A stretch of 64,000 nucleotides of DNA from Corynebacterium glucuronolyticum (GCA_022772305.1 JALFAQ010000054.1:43432-107431); one strand, 5' to 3'; shown: positions 28,911-38,552, numbered from the stretch's first letter. The notes: generated from the sequence alone by a model not told the origin. Made by a program: numbers and translations.

Positions 28911-29662
28911 TGGGCCAGAAAATCCATCCTCATGGCCTCCGTCTGGGCATCACCTCAGATTGGAAGACCCACTGGTACGCAGATAAGAAGACGTACTCGG
29001 ACTACGTTGCCGAGGACATCAAGATTCGCGAATTCCTGTCCAAGGGCCTCGACCGCGCCGGCATCGCCGACGTCCTCATCGAGCGCACCCGCGACCGTGT
29101 TCGCGTCGACATCCACACGGCCCGCCCGGGTATCGTGATTGGACGTCGCGGTACTGAGGCTGACCGCATCCGCGGCGAGCTCGAGAAGCTCACCGGCAAG
29201 CAGGTAGCCCTGAACATCATCGAGGTTAAGAACATCGATGCCAACGCTCAGCTGGTGGCACAGTCCATCGCCGAGCAGCTTTCCAACCGTGTCGCTTTCC
29301 GTCGTGCTATGCGCAAGGCTATCCAGTCTGCAATGCGTCAGCCGCAGGTCAAGGGCATCAAGGTTGTGTGTGCTGGCCGTCTCGGCGGTGCCGAGATGTC
29401 CCGCGTTGAGCGCTACCACGAGGGTCGCGTTCCGCTGCACACCCTTCGTGCCGAGATCGACTACGGAACCTTTGAGGCTCACACCACCTTCGGCCGTATC
29501 GGTGTCAAGGTGTGGATCTACAAGGGCGATGTCGTCGGTGGCCGTCGCGAGAGCGAAATGAATGCACCTGAGAATCGTCGTGGCCGCGGTAACCGCGGTG
29601 GCCGTCCGCGTCGCGGTGGCCAGCGTCGCCAGCGTGCAGAGCAGAAGAAGCAGGAGGCTTAA
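28910..29662 (+). CDS. rpsC: 30S ribosomal protein S3
   Basis: The 250-residue S3 belongs to the mRNA entry site and has mRNA helicase activity with S4 and S5. The start [11 protein letters not shown], the KH motif ([12 protein letters not shown]) and [14 protein letters not shown] are conserved. The C-terminal extension of about 35 residues is rich in Arg and Gly, usual for actinobacteria. Confidence 0.97.
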   Translation: MGQKIHPHGLRLGITSDWKTHWYADKKTYSDYVAEDIKIREFLSKGLDRAGIADVLIERTRDRVRVDIHTARPGIVIGRRGTEADRIRGELEKLTGKQVALNIIEVKNIDANAQLVAQSIAEQLSNRVAFRRAMRKAIQSAMRQPQVKGIKVVCAGRLGGAEMSRVERYHEGRVPLHTLRAEIDYGTFEAHTTFGRIGVKVWIYKGDVVGGRRESEMNAPENRRGRGNRGGRPRRGGQRRQRAEQKKQEA

Positions 29663-29668
29663 ACACCA

Positions 29669-30085
29669 ATGCTTATTCCAAAGCGCGTTAAGTACCGCCG
29701 TCAGCACCGCCCGACCCGTCGTGGCGTTGCTAAGGGTGGCACCCGCATTACCTTTGGTGATTACGCCATCCAGGCTCTTGAGCCGGCTTACATCACCAAC
29801 CGTCAGATCGAAGCTGCACGTATTGCCATCAACCGCCACGTTAAGCGTGGTGGCAAGGTATGGATCAACATCTTCCCGGATCGTCCTCTGACCCAGAAGC
29901 CGCTCGGCGTTCGTATGGGTTCCGGTAAGGGCCCCGTGGAGAAGTGGATTGCCAACGTCAAGCCCGGCCGCATTCTCTTTGAGATGAGCTACCCGGACGA
30001 CGCCGTGGCAATTGAGGCTCTGCGCCGCGCCGGCCAGAAGCTTCCGTGTAAGTTCCGTATCATCAGCAAGGAGGATCAGTTCTAA
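29669..30085 (+). CDS. rplP: 50S ribosomal protein L16
   Basis: The 138-residue L16 helps to place A-site tRNA. Seen are [24 protein letters not shown], and [11 protein letters not shown]. It starts 6 bp after rpsC and its stop overlaps the rpmC start. Confidence 0.97.
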   Translation: MLIPKRVKYRRQHRPTRRGVAKGGTRITFGDYAIQALEPAYITNRQIEAARIAINRHVKRGGKVWINIFPDRPLTQKPLGVRMGSGKGPVEKWIANVKPGRILFEMSYPDDAVAIEALRRAGQKLPCKFRIISKEDQF

Positions 30086-30315
30086 TGGCAGCTGGTATCC
30101 CCGCCTCCGAGCTTCGTACCCTAGACAACTCCCAGCTGGTTGAGCGTCTCAAGGAGTCGAAGGAAGAGCTCTTCAACCTTCGTTTCCAGCACGCTACCGG
30201 TCAGCTGACCAACAACCGCCGTCTGGGTGTTGTGAAGAAGGACATCGCCCGCATCTACACGGTCATCCGTGAGCGCGAGCTGGGCCTGTCCAACGTTCCG
30301 GAAGCTGAGGCATAA
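30085..30315 (+). CDS. rpmC: 50S ribosomal protein L29
   Basis: The 76-residue L29 lies near the tunnel exit beside L23. It is a two-helix protein with [14 protein letters not shown] and [11 protein letters not shown]. It overlaps rplP by one base, and rpsQ follows after 2 bp. Confidence 0.95.
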   Translation: MAAGIPASELRTLDNSQLVERLKESKEELFNLRFQHATGQLTNNRRLGVVKKDIARIYTVIRERELGLSNVPEAEA

Positions 30316-30317
30316 TC

Positions 30318-30590
30318 ATGACTGAAAATTCTGAGAAGAAGAAGGGTGCTCGTCGCGTCCGCGAAGGCTACGTTGTCTCTGACAAGATGCAGAAGACCAT
30401 CGTTGTCGAGCTCGAGGACCGTAAGCAGCACGCCCTCTACGGCAAGACCATGCGCTTTAACAACAAGGTTAAGGCACACGACGAGGACGAAATCGCCGGC
30501 ATCGGTGACCGCGTTCGCATCGAGGAGACTCGTCCGCTTTCCAAGGACAAGCACTTCCGTCTTGTTGAGATCATCGAGAAGGCTAAGTAA
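30318..30590 (+). CDS. rpsQ: 30S ribosomal protein S17
   Basis: The 90-residue OB-fold protein S17 binds 16S rRNA. It contains [15 protein letters not shown], and [13 protein letters not shown]. It is the last gene of the S10 transcript here; the spc genes rplN onward begin 10 kb downstream after a terminator. Confidence 0.96.
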   Translation: MTENSEKKKGARRVREGYVVSDKMQKTIVVELEDRKQHALYGKTMRFNNKVKAHDEDEIAGIGDRVRIEETRPLSKDKHFRLVEIIEKAK

Positions 30591-30611
30591 CTCCTAACTT
30601 TTCGACGACTC

Positions 30612-30645
30612 CCGCCCGGCCCCTACTGGGGCCGGGCTTTTTCAT
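30612..30645 (+). terminator. Rho-independent terminator after rpsQ
   Basis: GCCCGGCCCC pairs with GGGGCCGGGC around TACT, then TTTTT. It ends the S10 operon and directly precedes a repeat array. Confidence 0.92.
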
Positions 30646-30660
30646 GCCCACCTCCGCCTT

Positions 30661-30971
30661 GTAGCCCATCCGGTTCCTTTTGGGAGGCATTCTTCATCTC
30701 GTCTGCGGCCCTTGTACTTCCAGCTTCTCTTCCTTTTACATCGGTTGGGCCGCTTTCCGTTGCAGGCGCGTCTGGATTGCGGCCCTGGCGGGTTTCGATC
30801 CGCGTCCTCTTGTCTGCCGTTGGGCTGCGCTTGTTTCTTCCATCCGGTTTGCGGCCCATCTGGTTCTTGCTTGTCGACGTTGGATTCCCCTCGGGCCGCA
30901 TCGCGTACTTCTTCATCTCGTCTGCGACCCATCCCACTGAGTCCCTCAGGTGTGTGCAGGGTTTGGGCCAC
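30661..30971. repeat. Phased GCGGCCC/GGGCCRC repeat array C
   Basis: No credible gene lies between the S10 terminator and 31107. Reverse sites lie at 30661 (GTAGCCC, isolated), 30705, 30779, 30851 and 30924 (GCGACCC). Forward sites lie at 30747, 30822 (GGGCTGC), 30893 and 30965. Reverse-to-forward steps are 42, 43, 42 and 41 bp. Forward-to-reverse steps are 32, 29 and 31 bp. A 13-base segment before the site at 30705 (CTTCATCTCGTCT) recurs before that at 30924. Confidence 0.82.
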
Positions 30972-31106
30972 GATGTGTGTTAGTACCTGAGGATGAAAGC
31001 CCTACAAAAGCAGCATGTGTTTGTGTAGCTTTGATTGAAAGCAAATTATGTAAGAGGGGTGCACTCGATTGCTCCAAGGTGTGCTAGCCCCCAGAAGGGA
31101 CTATCC

Positions 31107-32024
31107 ATGAAGATGCAATCAATAATGTTCACGTTACTTTCGATTCCGTTGCTGTTGGCCGGTTGCTTTGCACCAGGCGGGGAGAACAACGCGGAGAAAC
31201 TAGAGCCGGCAACGATCACCTCGACGGTCACTAGCGAGGAGAAGCCGGCAGGTAGCACATCGTCACAGTCCCAGCCAGCAATCCGCGAAGTGGACCCGCA
31301 GAAGTTTTACTCCGTTGACGCGTATGGCAATGACGTATGATCCGTGTCGTTTCGGGCTGGAGATCTACTTTGCCAATTTCGCACGCCTCACGGTGTTGAT
31401 GGGGCAGGCTGCATGGTGAAGAAATGGGAGGATGCGCCACGTAATCTGGAGCCTGACAAGAACTTCTTCGGAGCGCCCCTTAACTTTATCAGTGGGGGCG
31501 AAGAGTCCTTCGAGGCTCATTACATGGTGACAATTCTTCCCGACGGTGGAACTCCCACGGACACCACCATTAACGCCGGTGAGAAAACCACTATCAACGG
31601 ATTCGAGATTTCAGTTGATGAGAACGACACTGTAACGGTGAGACATGGGGACAACTTCTTCACCTTTGATGGGACATTGACCACGCAGAGCTGGTCGCAG
31701 CAACCTGATACAAATGGCTGGTCAGCACCGGGTGCGTATTATGGCAGAGTTATGGACGAGTTTGGTGAGCGCGATTACTTCGTGGGGTATGAAGGCGGTA
31801 ACTGTGAAGTGGGGCTAGAAGCCGTGCGCCAATACAATACAGAACTTGCAAATGGCGGAGGAGAAGGCGTTACCGGATTTTGGGACAACGGCTCGTGGCA
31901 GTGCCTCGGGGACGAAACCTACGCTCCTGATATAGCTGGAGTGGATCGAATGGTGTACTGCAAGCTCGGTGATTCCGGCGATCTGTGGGGTGCCAATCCG
32001 TCAAAGTATCCGAACCCCCAGTAG
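31107..32024 (+). pseudogene. Lipoprotein gene interrupted by in-frame TGA (copy 1)
   Basis: An ATG at 31107 with AGAAGGGA upstream starts a lipoprotein signal with lipobox L-L-A-G-C (cysteine near residue 20) and a Ser/Thr/Glu-rich linker. The frame stops at TGA 31338-31340, then continues without shift for 227 codons to 32024. That second part carries a conserved domain (F-E-I-S-V-D-E-N-D, F-F-T-F-D-G-T-L-T-T, S-W-S-Q-Q). Alignment with copy 2 places the TGA where copy 2 has Trp (Y-G-T-Q-M-W), so a TGG to TGA change explains it. The domain is not known to me; it looks like an extracytoplasmic beta-domain with four cysteines. Sequencing error or read-through cannot be excluded. Confidence 0.75.
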
Positions 32025-32238
32025 TGGCACTTGCTGTCTGGGATTACTGAAAGCCTTGTGTAGCAGCGCGAATGAAGTGCGACCCAAGCCCCACGAGAAA
32101 TTGGAAACATCGATTGCAGCTGGGCCATGTTTGAGCAATTCCCAAATTCTGGAAACCCAAGAGACCGGGAAGCCTAGTTTCGCAGTGCTAAATGTGAAAG
32201 TACGTAAAGGTGCTAACAGGGCTTTTACCGTAGCGACC

Positions 32239-32265
32239 GTAGAGATCGTAGAGATCGTAGAGATC
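32239..32265 (+). repeat. Three tandem 9-bp repeats
   Basis: GTAGAGATC occurs three times in direct succession (32239-32247, 32248-32256, 32257-32265), about 50 bp before the second lipoprotein copy. Such short repeats can slip, but these do not lie in a reading frame I trust. The remaining 32025-32312 region shows nothing else. Confidence 0.85.
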
Positions 32266-32312
32266 CTCGATCGACAATGGAAGTAAAGACCAAGGCAGGG
32301 AAAGGAACCACC

Positions 32313-33222
32313 GTGAAGATTGCGTCGAAAATGTGGGCAATTGTGACGATCCCGCTGCTGCTGGTCAGTTGCTCTGCGCCGGGAGCGGATACGAATGCGG
32401 AAAATGAGGAGCCGGTGACCCTCACTACGACGGTTACGAGTGGGGAAGTGCCCGCAGAATCCATGTCGAAGGGCTCGCCTACAAAGACCACCGAGCCGAA
32501 GTAGCAGGCTGAGGTTGATTCGCAGAAGCTTTTTAGGACGAATAGCTACGGTACTCAGATGTGGGTGATGGAGATGCGTGGCGGCGATGTGGTCTGCCTG
32601 TTCGACGAGTGTTCAACGCAAACAGGGACAATGTAAATGCGCCACGAAATGTGGAGTCGGATCCTTTCCTTTTTGGGGGCGGAATACGGCATTATCTTGG
32701 GCGATCAATCGGGCTTTGCGCCTACTAAGTTGTTGACTTCCATGCCCGATATTGGTGGCTATCCCGTCCCCTTGAATCCGGGGGGAGAAGACGTCTATCC
32801 AGGGGTACGAGATTTCGGTCGATGAGGATGACGTTGCCACGGTTCGCAGGGGTTCCCAATTTTTCACCCTCGACGGCACGCTGACCACGGATAGCTGGTC
32901 GCAACATCCTTACAAAAACGGGTGGTCTGATCCGGGGAATGTCTACAGGCACGACAAGGGGCCGTTGGGTGATGACCGGGTGTTCTTCGTCGGCAGGAGG
33001 CGTGGCAACTGCGAGGCGAACCTGGAGACGTTCCGCAAGTACGGGGAGGCGCTCAACAACGGCGAGGGTGGCGGAAACTTTCAAGCTGTGAAAAAACCGG
33101 GGTGGGAGTGTTCGCTGTCCACCCCCTATGCCACGGGCATTAGCACCTCGCAAGGCAAGGAATGGTGTGAAACAGACGGCCAGGGGGAGATATGGGTCAC
33201 TGACCCGACGAAGTCGCTCTAA
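32313..33222 (+). pseudogene. Lipoprotein gene with nonsense and frameshift (copy 2)
   Basis: A GTG at 32313 with GGGAAAGGA upstream opens a lipoprotein signal with lipobox L-L-V-S-C and a linker like that of copy 1. TAG at 32502-32504 interrupts it in frame. The same frame then continues with E-V-D-S-Q-K-L-F and Y-G-T-Q-M-W to TAA at 32634. The homologous sequence continues in frame +2 (N-A-P-R-N-V-E at 32636) and later in a third frame from about 32806 to 33222 (Y-E-I-S-V-D-E-D-D, D-G-T-L-T-T-D-S-W-S-Q). At least one stop and two shifts make this a true pseudogene. Copies 1 and 2 are a tandem duplication. Confidence 0.8.
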
Positions 33223-33490
33223 TTGAGCCTAAAATACAGAGATTTCCCCTACTGAACTACCTTTTTAACTCATAACGGGGGTATGTTGTGAAAAGGTCAG
33301 ACATGCACTGTGATTTTGGGGTGTGGGGTGGTCACCTATTGCCCTATTCTTGGTTAGCCCAAAAAGGGTGAGTAAGCTCAAAGTGTTCAACGAAACCAAA
33401 AGCGTCCGCAGGAGATGACTGTGGGACAAGGAGAATGTGTACACGTAGTTCTTTGAGAGTCTGGGTGGCATAAGTTAAAAGGAGGCTGGT

Positions 33491-34834
33491 ATGTCTGCAG
33501 AAGAATTCACCCCATTTACGTTGTTGTGGGATGTGGGTTGGATATCACTTTTGATGGTGATCGGTAACACGCTTCGCAGGCGGGTCGGCCTCTTCCAGCG
33601 TCTGCTCATGCCGGCGTCGATCACGGGTGGCATTCTGGCTCTTATCCTGGGGCCGCAGGTTCTGGGGTGGATTCCGTTCTCGGATTCGATGGGAACCTAC
33701 ACCACACTGCTCATCGCATTCGTCTTCGCATCGATGGCCTATTCGATGGAGCTCGGCGGGGGTGTGGCGAGGAATGCGCGCAACATGTGGGCGTATTCGA
33801 CGTCGATGTTTCTGGGGCAGTGGGGGCTGTTCATCGTCCTGGGTATGTACGTGCTGGATCCGATTTTCCACACGGGTGAATGGTTCGGAATGATGCTACC
33901 GGTCGGCTTCGTCGGTGGCTTCGGTACGGCGGCGGCTGTTGGCTCGGCCCTCCAGGAGGCGGGCGCGCCCGATGCAGCGTCGCTCGGTTTCACGTCGGCG
34001 ACAGTGGGAACGGTCGCGGCGATTGTCGGTGGCATGATTTTCTCGGCGTGGGGTATCCGGACGGGGCGCACGAGCGCGATTCCGCAGCGACTGCCGTGGG
34101 ATTTGCGCACGGGATACATCGAGAACTTGGAAGATCGCCCGGCGGTTGGCCACGCGACGACGAACCCGTCGGCGATTGAGCCGATCACCTTGCATATTTC
34201 GGTGGTGACGCTGACGGTGCTGGCATCCGATATGGTGGTGAACGTCATCAAGGATATGTTCCCCACGGTGAGCATTCCGCTGTTCGCGATGTCGTTCGTC
34301 ATGGGTCTGGCCGGCCGCATCTTCCTCAAGGTGGTTCGTCACCCGTACTTCCTGGATAAGGACCTCATTGCTGCGAACTCGGGTGCGGCGACGGATTACC
34401 TCATCGCGTTCGGTGTCGCATCGATTGCTCCGTCGGTGGTTGTCACGTATTGGCAGCCGTTGCTCATCATGTTCGTCCTCGGAGTTGTGTACTGTTTCGT
34501 CGTCTTCCGCTTCCAGGCGCCGATGTACTTCGGCGACCGCTGGTTGGAGCGTGGCCTGTTTACGTGGGGTTGGGCAACGGCTGCGGTCGCGACGGGTATC
34601 GCTCTGCTCAAGATCGTCGATCCGAAGCTGAAGTCCGGCACGCTTAACGAGTACGGCGTCGCCTACGTCGGGTTCGCGCCGTTTGAAATCGGTATTACTA
34701 TTCTGGCCCCGATGGCGTTTGCCTTCGGTTGGATGGCCGGCCTCGGCTGGGTATCGGTTCTCCTCGGCCTGGTTATCGCCCTCTTGCCAAAGCTCCTGCA
34801 CTGGGAGTACACGCCACCGAAGGTCCGCTCTTGA
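33491..34834 (+). CDS. Sodium/glutamate symporter-like membrane carrier
   Basis: The 447-residue carrier has about ten to twelve membrane segments in two halves. Glycine-rich reentrant-loop motifs include G-G-F-G-T-A-A-A-V-G (about residues 138-147), similar to the GltS GGHGTA loop, and A-A-N-S-G-A-A-T-D-Y in the second half. This is the ESS (GltS) fold. The loop differs from the canonical motif, so glutamate as substrate is uncertain. AAAAGGAGG lies 10 bases before the ATG, a very strong ribosome-binding site. The 268-base upstream region has no gene. It stands alone. Confidence 0.72.
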   Translation: MSAEEFTPFTLLWDVGWISLLMVIGNTLRRRVGLFQRLLMPASITGGILALILGPQVLGWIPFSDSMGTYTTLLIAFVFASMAYSMELGGGVARNARNMWAYSTSMFLGQWGLFIVLGMYVLDPIFHTGEWFGMMLPVGFVGGFGTAAAVGSALQEAGAPDAASLGFTSATVGTVAAIVGGMIFSAWGIRTGRTSAIPQRLPWDLRTGYIENLEDRPAVGHATTNPSAIEPITLHISVVTLTVLASDMVVNVIKDMFPTVSIPLFAMSFVMGLAGRIFLKVVRHPYFLDKDLIAANSGAATDYLIAFGVASIAPSVVVTYWQPLLIMFVLGVVYCFVVFRFQAPMYFGDRWLERGLFTWGWATAAVATGIALLKIVDPKLKSGTLNEYGVAYVGFAPFEIGITILAPMAFAFGWMAGLGWVSVLLGLVIALLPKLLHWEYTPPKVRS

Positions 34835-35002
34835 GATGGGCGTGGGTGTGGATAGGGTTTTTGAACTCTGCTCACCGTCGGTGGGTCGATCCAGTTGCTT
34901 GTCGACGATTCGGTGCACGGTTTCCGATACCTCACCCTCGCCACGGGTGTAGCTATCTGGGCCGTCACCCTCGTGAAGTAGTTTCCCCGCAGGCTTCCAC
35001 TC

Positions 35003-35185
35003 GTGGATTTCTGGAAGGGGAGCTATACAGGCTTTTCCATTGCCTATGTGGTGGCGAGCGTGGACCTTGCTGCGCTGTGGCAAGTCCTCGCCCCACTGTT
35101 TTTCGTCATCATTGTGTATACGGTTTTCCTGGAAAACGACAGATTTATGACGTGGTTGGATGACCAAGACCCAACTACGGAATAG
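35003..35185 (+). CDS. Small membrane protein, possibly a gene remnant
   Basis: A 60-residue frame starting at GTG 35003 holds one or two membrane segments (about residues 10-45, ending V-I-I-V-Y-T-V-F-L-E-N-D) and an acidic tail. The same frame is open upstream from about 34866 to a single TAG at 34979-34981, and that part (FRYLTLATGVAIWAVTLVK) looks membrane-like as well. A TGG to TAG change in a protein of about 100 residues would explain this. There is no good ribosome-binding site at 35003. I call it a small membrane gene or a remnant of one. Confidence 0.4.
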   Translation: MDFWKGSYTGFSIAYVVASVDLAALWQVLAPLFFVIIVYTVFLENDRFMTWLDDQDPTTE

Positions 35186-35189
35186 GATA

Positions 35190-35221
35190 AAGGCCACCGA
35201 AAAAACGGTGTCCTTTTTGTC
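35190..35221 (+). terminator. Weak hairpin terminator
   Basis: AAAGGCCACCG and CGGTGTCCTTT form a stem with one mismatch around six A, followed by TTTTTG. It separates the small plus-strand frame from the convergent minus-strand GTPase gene at 35230. Confidence 0.55.
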
Positions 35222-35229
35222 GTCTCGCG

Positions 35230-36813
35230 TTAGCTTGCCGCTTTCTTCATCGCTTCGAGGAAGGAAATATAGCGGTTTCGGATCTCCATAAGTGGGGCAA
35301 CGACGGTGTCCTCGGAAATCTCGGCGACCTCGTTGCGGATGGCTCGTTTGGTGCGGTTTTTAATTCCCGCGCCGATGGCCCACCCGAAGGCGCCGGTGAA
35401 TAGTCCAAGCACGAGGCCGATGAGGAGGCCGGTAAGGATGAGTAGCGTCGGCACCGGCCAGCCCTCTACCTCGGGAATGCGGGGCTCCATAATCGGTGCG
35501 ATCACACCGGGAAGGAAAGCAATGACGAGGTACCACAGCACGCCGACGAGTGCGGCGAGCAGTCCGATCCACTGGAAGAACGTAAAGATTCCCCAGCCCT
35601 TACCCGGTTGGGCGGGTAGCTCGGTGCGGGCGACAGCACGGTCGAGCTGGTCGGGGAGGTCATCGACGATCTCCTCGGTGTGATCGAAAAGTGCGGAGGA
35701 CCAGCTCGTCGGCAGGCCCTGTGCAGCGGTATCGGCGAAGGCGCGTACGCCCTTGTTTGCCACCGCGCGTGACGACGCATCAAGAGCAGGCATAGAGGAG
35801 CGGTGCACGCCCAGCTCATCGGCTTCCTCCCGCAACCCGAGCCGCTTCAGCGGATCAGCACGGAAGCGAGGGATCCAGCTGGTAAGAAGCCATCCGGTCT
35901 TCTGTCCCAAACGCTTGCGATAGGCTGCTGCTGTGACGTTGGCGATGGAGTCCGCGCCGGCGGCCTTGGCCAGGTAGGTGTCCAATTCCTTCTTTGCACC
36001 GCGGGGTACATCTCCAGGCACCTTTTGTTCTGCCCAGGGCTGGGTAATGGTGTCGATGTCGGCGGCGATGCGCTTTTCTTGCGCCACGTGTGACTGCGCC
36101 ACGCGGGCGATCTCCTTGCGCAGTTCCTCCACACCAGCACCGGTTTTGGCACTGGTGGGGATGACGCGGACGCGGGACAACCCATCGTCGATAAGCAACT
36201 GGTGGAAGGAGCGGGCGACGTCCCGCATATCGTCTTTTGTCAGCTTGTCAGCCTTGTTCAAAACAGCGAGGGTGACGGAGCTGTGCGAGGCGTGGGGACG
36301 GATGAACTCGTCGTGGATAACGCTGTCCGCGTACTTTTCTGGGTCGGTGACCCACACGAGGACATCTACCTGCCCGGCGAGGCGCTCGGCAACGGCGCGA
36401 TGCTTGGGCTCTACCGAGTCGAAATCGGGGAGATCGAGGAGAATGAGCGGGCTGCCATGGAAGGTTCCGGTGCGCATCCTCCGATCTTCTACCTGCAACC
36501 AGTTGAGCAGTTCCTCAGAGCCCTCGGGTTCCCAAATGGCTGCGAGGGGAGAGGACGTCGTGGGTCGACGGGCAGCGGCCTTCCCCAAATCCTCGCCGAC
36601 GACCGCGTTGAACAGGCTCGTCTTGCCGGAGCCCGTGGCACCAAAAAAGCCGACGACAGTGTGAGAACCGGAAAGCTCGCGACGCTGTGCCGCCTGCTCC
36701 GTGACATCCGTGATGGCCTCCTGCTCGTGCGGAGAAAGATAGCCGTGGCCGAGGTCAGCTGCAGTATGCAGCGCGTCGAGCCTCTCGGTGAGGGTAGTCT
36801 TCTTGCCAAACAT
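35230..36813 (-). CDS. Dynamin-like GTPase with membrane segments
   Basis: The 527-residue protein has a P-loop G-A-T-G-S-G-K-T-S (residues about 58-66), G3 D-L-P-D-F-D (127-132) and G4 N-K-A-D (near 185). A helical middle follows. Two membrane segments lie at about 415-440 and 455-480, with a short tail ending E-A-M-K-K-A-A. This resembles bacterial dynamin-like or YfjP-type GTPases that act on membranes. It starts one base after the stop of a second GTPase gene (36814-38508), so both are made together, probably as partners. The two share the G-domain but differ in length and tail. Confidence 0.72.
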   Translation of the reverse strand: MFGKKTTLTERLDALHTAADLGHGYLSPHEQEAITDVTEQAAQRRELSGSHTVVGFFGATGSGKTSLFNAVVGEDLGKAAARRPTTSSPLAAIWEPEGSEELLNWLQVEDRRMRTGTFHGSPLILLDLPDFDSVEPKHRAVAERLAGQVDVLVWVTDPEKYADSVIHDEFIRPHASHSSVTLAVLNKADKLTKDDMRDVARSFHQLLIDDGLSRVRVIPTSAKTGAGVEELRKEIARVAQSHVAQEKRIAADIDTITQPWAEQKVPGDVPRGAKKELDTYLAKAAGADSIANVTAAAYRKRLGQKTGWLLTSWIPRFRADPLKRLGLREEADELGVHRSSMPALDASSRAVANKGVRAFADTAAQGLPTSWSSALFDHTEEIVDDLPDQLDRAVARTELPAQPGKGWGIFTFFQWIGLLAALVGVLWYLVIAFLPGVIAPIMEPRIPEVEGWPVPTLLILTGLLIGLVLGLFTGAFGWAIGAGIKNRTKRAIRNEVAEISEDTVVAPLMEIRNRYISFLEAMKKAAS

Positions 36814-38508
36814 CTACTTTCCGCCCTTCGCCTGGTTGTGCACGTGGGAGACTGCCTCGGAGGCGAGCTCGGTCAGCGTCGCCGCCGGAGTGCCATCACC
36901 GAGATGATCGGTGAGGAGGTAGTACCGTTCCGCCTCATCGGCAAACAGTGCATTGACGCGCTTGTTCAGCGATGCGCGGGCCTTGTTGGCCATCCGCCGG
37001 ACGGCATCCTCACCGAAGATGGTCTCCAAAAGCTTCTGGCCGACGACGGCGGAACCGCCGGCGATCGCGACCTCACCACCGGTAAGACCCGCTGTACCGG
37101 CAAAGACGACGAGCATAAGAGCGACGGTTGCGGCGTTAATGCCGAAGCTCATGATGCGCGCCTTCATCCGCTTGTCGCCGGCGCTATCTTCAATGTCGCG
37201 CATGAGCTCGCCTTGCCATTCGCGCACAAGCGAGGACGCGCGGTCACCGATGTCCCGGCTGGCATGTGCGAGGGTTGGATCAGCGCCCTCCCGCAACATC
37301 GGTGCGTTCGAACCGATATAACCCCACGAGCGCGTCGCGCCGGTCTCCGCGGCATCGACGATGACGGCGTGTAGTCCCTCTTCAATTTCCGTCTCGACTT
37401 CGCGCACCGGCTCCGGCTGGCCGGAGAAGAACCGGCCGATGCGGTCGATGGCCTGCGCGTACAGGCGCTCGACCGTGCGGAAAACGTCCGAGGTTCCCAC
37501 GAAGTCCTGCCAGCGGTTAAGCACCTCCTTGCGCAGGAGCTGCCCATCGCTCGTTGCTTCCAATACCTGTCGCGTCGCGGCCTCGTAGTTGTCCGCAATG
37601 CCTTCATTGAGCTGCTCGGCGAACGTTTCCTGCTGCCTTTTCACCGTGGCGATGGCCGTTACTCGCTCTTCAAGCTTTCCGACGGCCCCAAACAGCGTCT
37701 TCCCTGCCATCTCACGGCGTGCCGCAGCATCCGCGGCAAGCGTTGACAATCGGTTCGACAGCTCCGCAACGTGCTTGTGGGGGAGGAGCTCCTCGATGTG
37801 TCCTGCATCGGGAATGACGATGAGTTCCGCCTCGTGCAGCTGGGCCTCGTCCATCATCCGGCGTAAGTCGTTCGGTACAGAATTACCGGAATCATCCTCC
37901 ACCTTGTTGAGGACGACGATGACTTGGAGGTCGCGCCCGGCTGCGTCGTGGAGGAAATTCCACACAAGCTGATCGGCGTAGCGCGCCGGGGTGGTGACGA
38001 AGATCCACAAATCCGCCGCGGCAAGGAGCTGGGTCGCGAGTGCCCGGTTGCGATCCTCAATGGAATCGAAGTCCGGGGCGTCGAGAAGCGCAAGACCGGG
38101 AGTAAGACTATCGGCGACGACCGTGCGCAGGCTCGTCGCCTCGGGATTCTGATCGGGATCCCCGTGCTCGCGCGCGAGCCCCGGCAGGACGTGTGGCGAG
38201 TTGAACCACTCGGCATCCGCCGGGTTGGAGACAAGCACGGGCTGCCTCGTTGTCGGCCTAATCACCCCGGAGCGGGACACGCGCTTGCCCACCAGAGCAT
38301 TGACGAGCGTGGACTTGCCACTGCCCGTGGAACCGCCGATGACGGCAAGGAGAGGCGCATCGACGTTTTTCAATCGAGGCAGGATGTAATCGTTAATTTG
38401 GTCGATGATCGCCTCGGTCTCCCGCTTGGATTCAGGGTCGGTGGAAAAACCGACACCTTTCAATCCGTCGCGGAGGCGGACGATTGTGTCCAGTGCGTTG
38501 TCATTCAC
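36814..38508 (-). CDS. Dynamin-like GTPase, partner of the downstream GTPase
   Basis: The 564-residue protein carries a P-loop G-G-S-T-G-S-G-K-S-T (residues about 58-67), G3 D-A-P-D-F-D-S and G4 N-K-V-E-D. Long helices follow. A hydrophobic pair (A-A-T-V-A-L-M-L-V-V-F-A-G-T and G-G-E-V-A-I-A-G-G) lies near residues 455-495, and a coiled-coil-like C-terminus ends the protein. It is the first gene of the GTPase pair. I chose the GTG at 38508; longer frames run through the divergent promoter region. Paired dynamin-like GTPases are known to act as hetero-oligomers in several bacteria, which suggests but does not show the same here. Confidence 0.72.
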   Translation of the reverse strand: MNDNALDTIVRLRDGLKGVGFSTDPESKRETEAIIDQINDYILPRLKNVDAPLLAVIGGSTGSGKSTLVNALVGKRVSRSGVIRPTTRQPVLVSNPADAEWFNSPHVLPGLAREHGDPDQNPEATSLRTVVADSLTPGLALLDAPDFDSIEDRNRALATQLLAAADLWIFVTTPARYADQLVWNFLHDAAGRDLQVIVVLNKVEDDSGNSVPNDLRRMMDEAQLHEAELIVIPDAGHIEELLPHKHVAELSNRLSTLAADAAARREMAGKTLFGAVGKLEERVTAIATVKRQQETFAEQLNEGIADNYEAATRQVLEATSDGQLLRKEVLNRWQDFVGTSDVFRTVERLYAQAIDRIGRFFSGQPEPVREVETEIEEGLHAVIVDAAETGATRSWGYIGSNAPMLREGADPTLAHASRDIGDRASSLVREWQGELMRDIEDSAGDKRMKARIMSFGINAATVALMLVVFAGTAGLTGGEVAIAGGSAVVGQKLLETIFGEDAVRRMANKARASLNKRVNALFADEAERYYLLTDHLGDGTPAATLTELASEAVSHVHNQAKGGK

Positions 38509-38552
38509 ACTCCCATTGTTCCACGAACACCGTGCGGGTGAGACCTCTATAC

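Noticed and set aside
33896..35197. A 433-codon minus-strand frame opposite the symporter gene
   Set aside because: Arg/His/Glu-rich translation typical of an antisense shadow.
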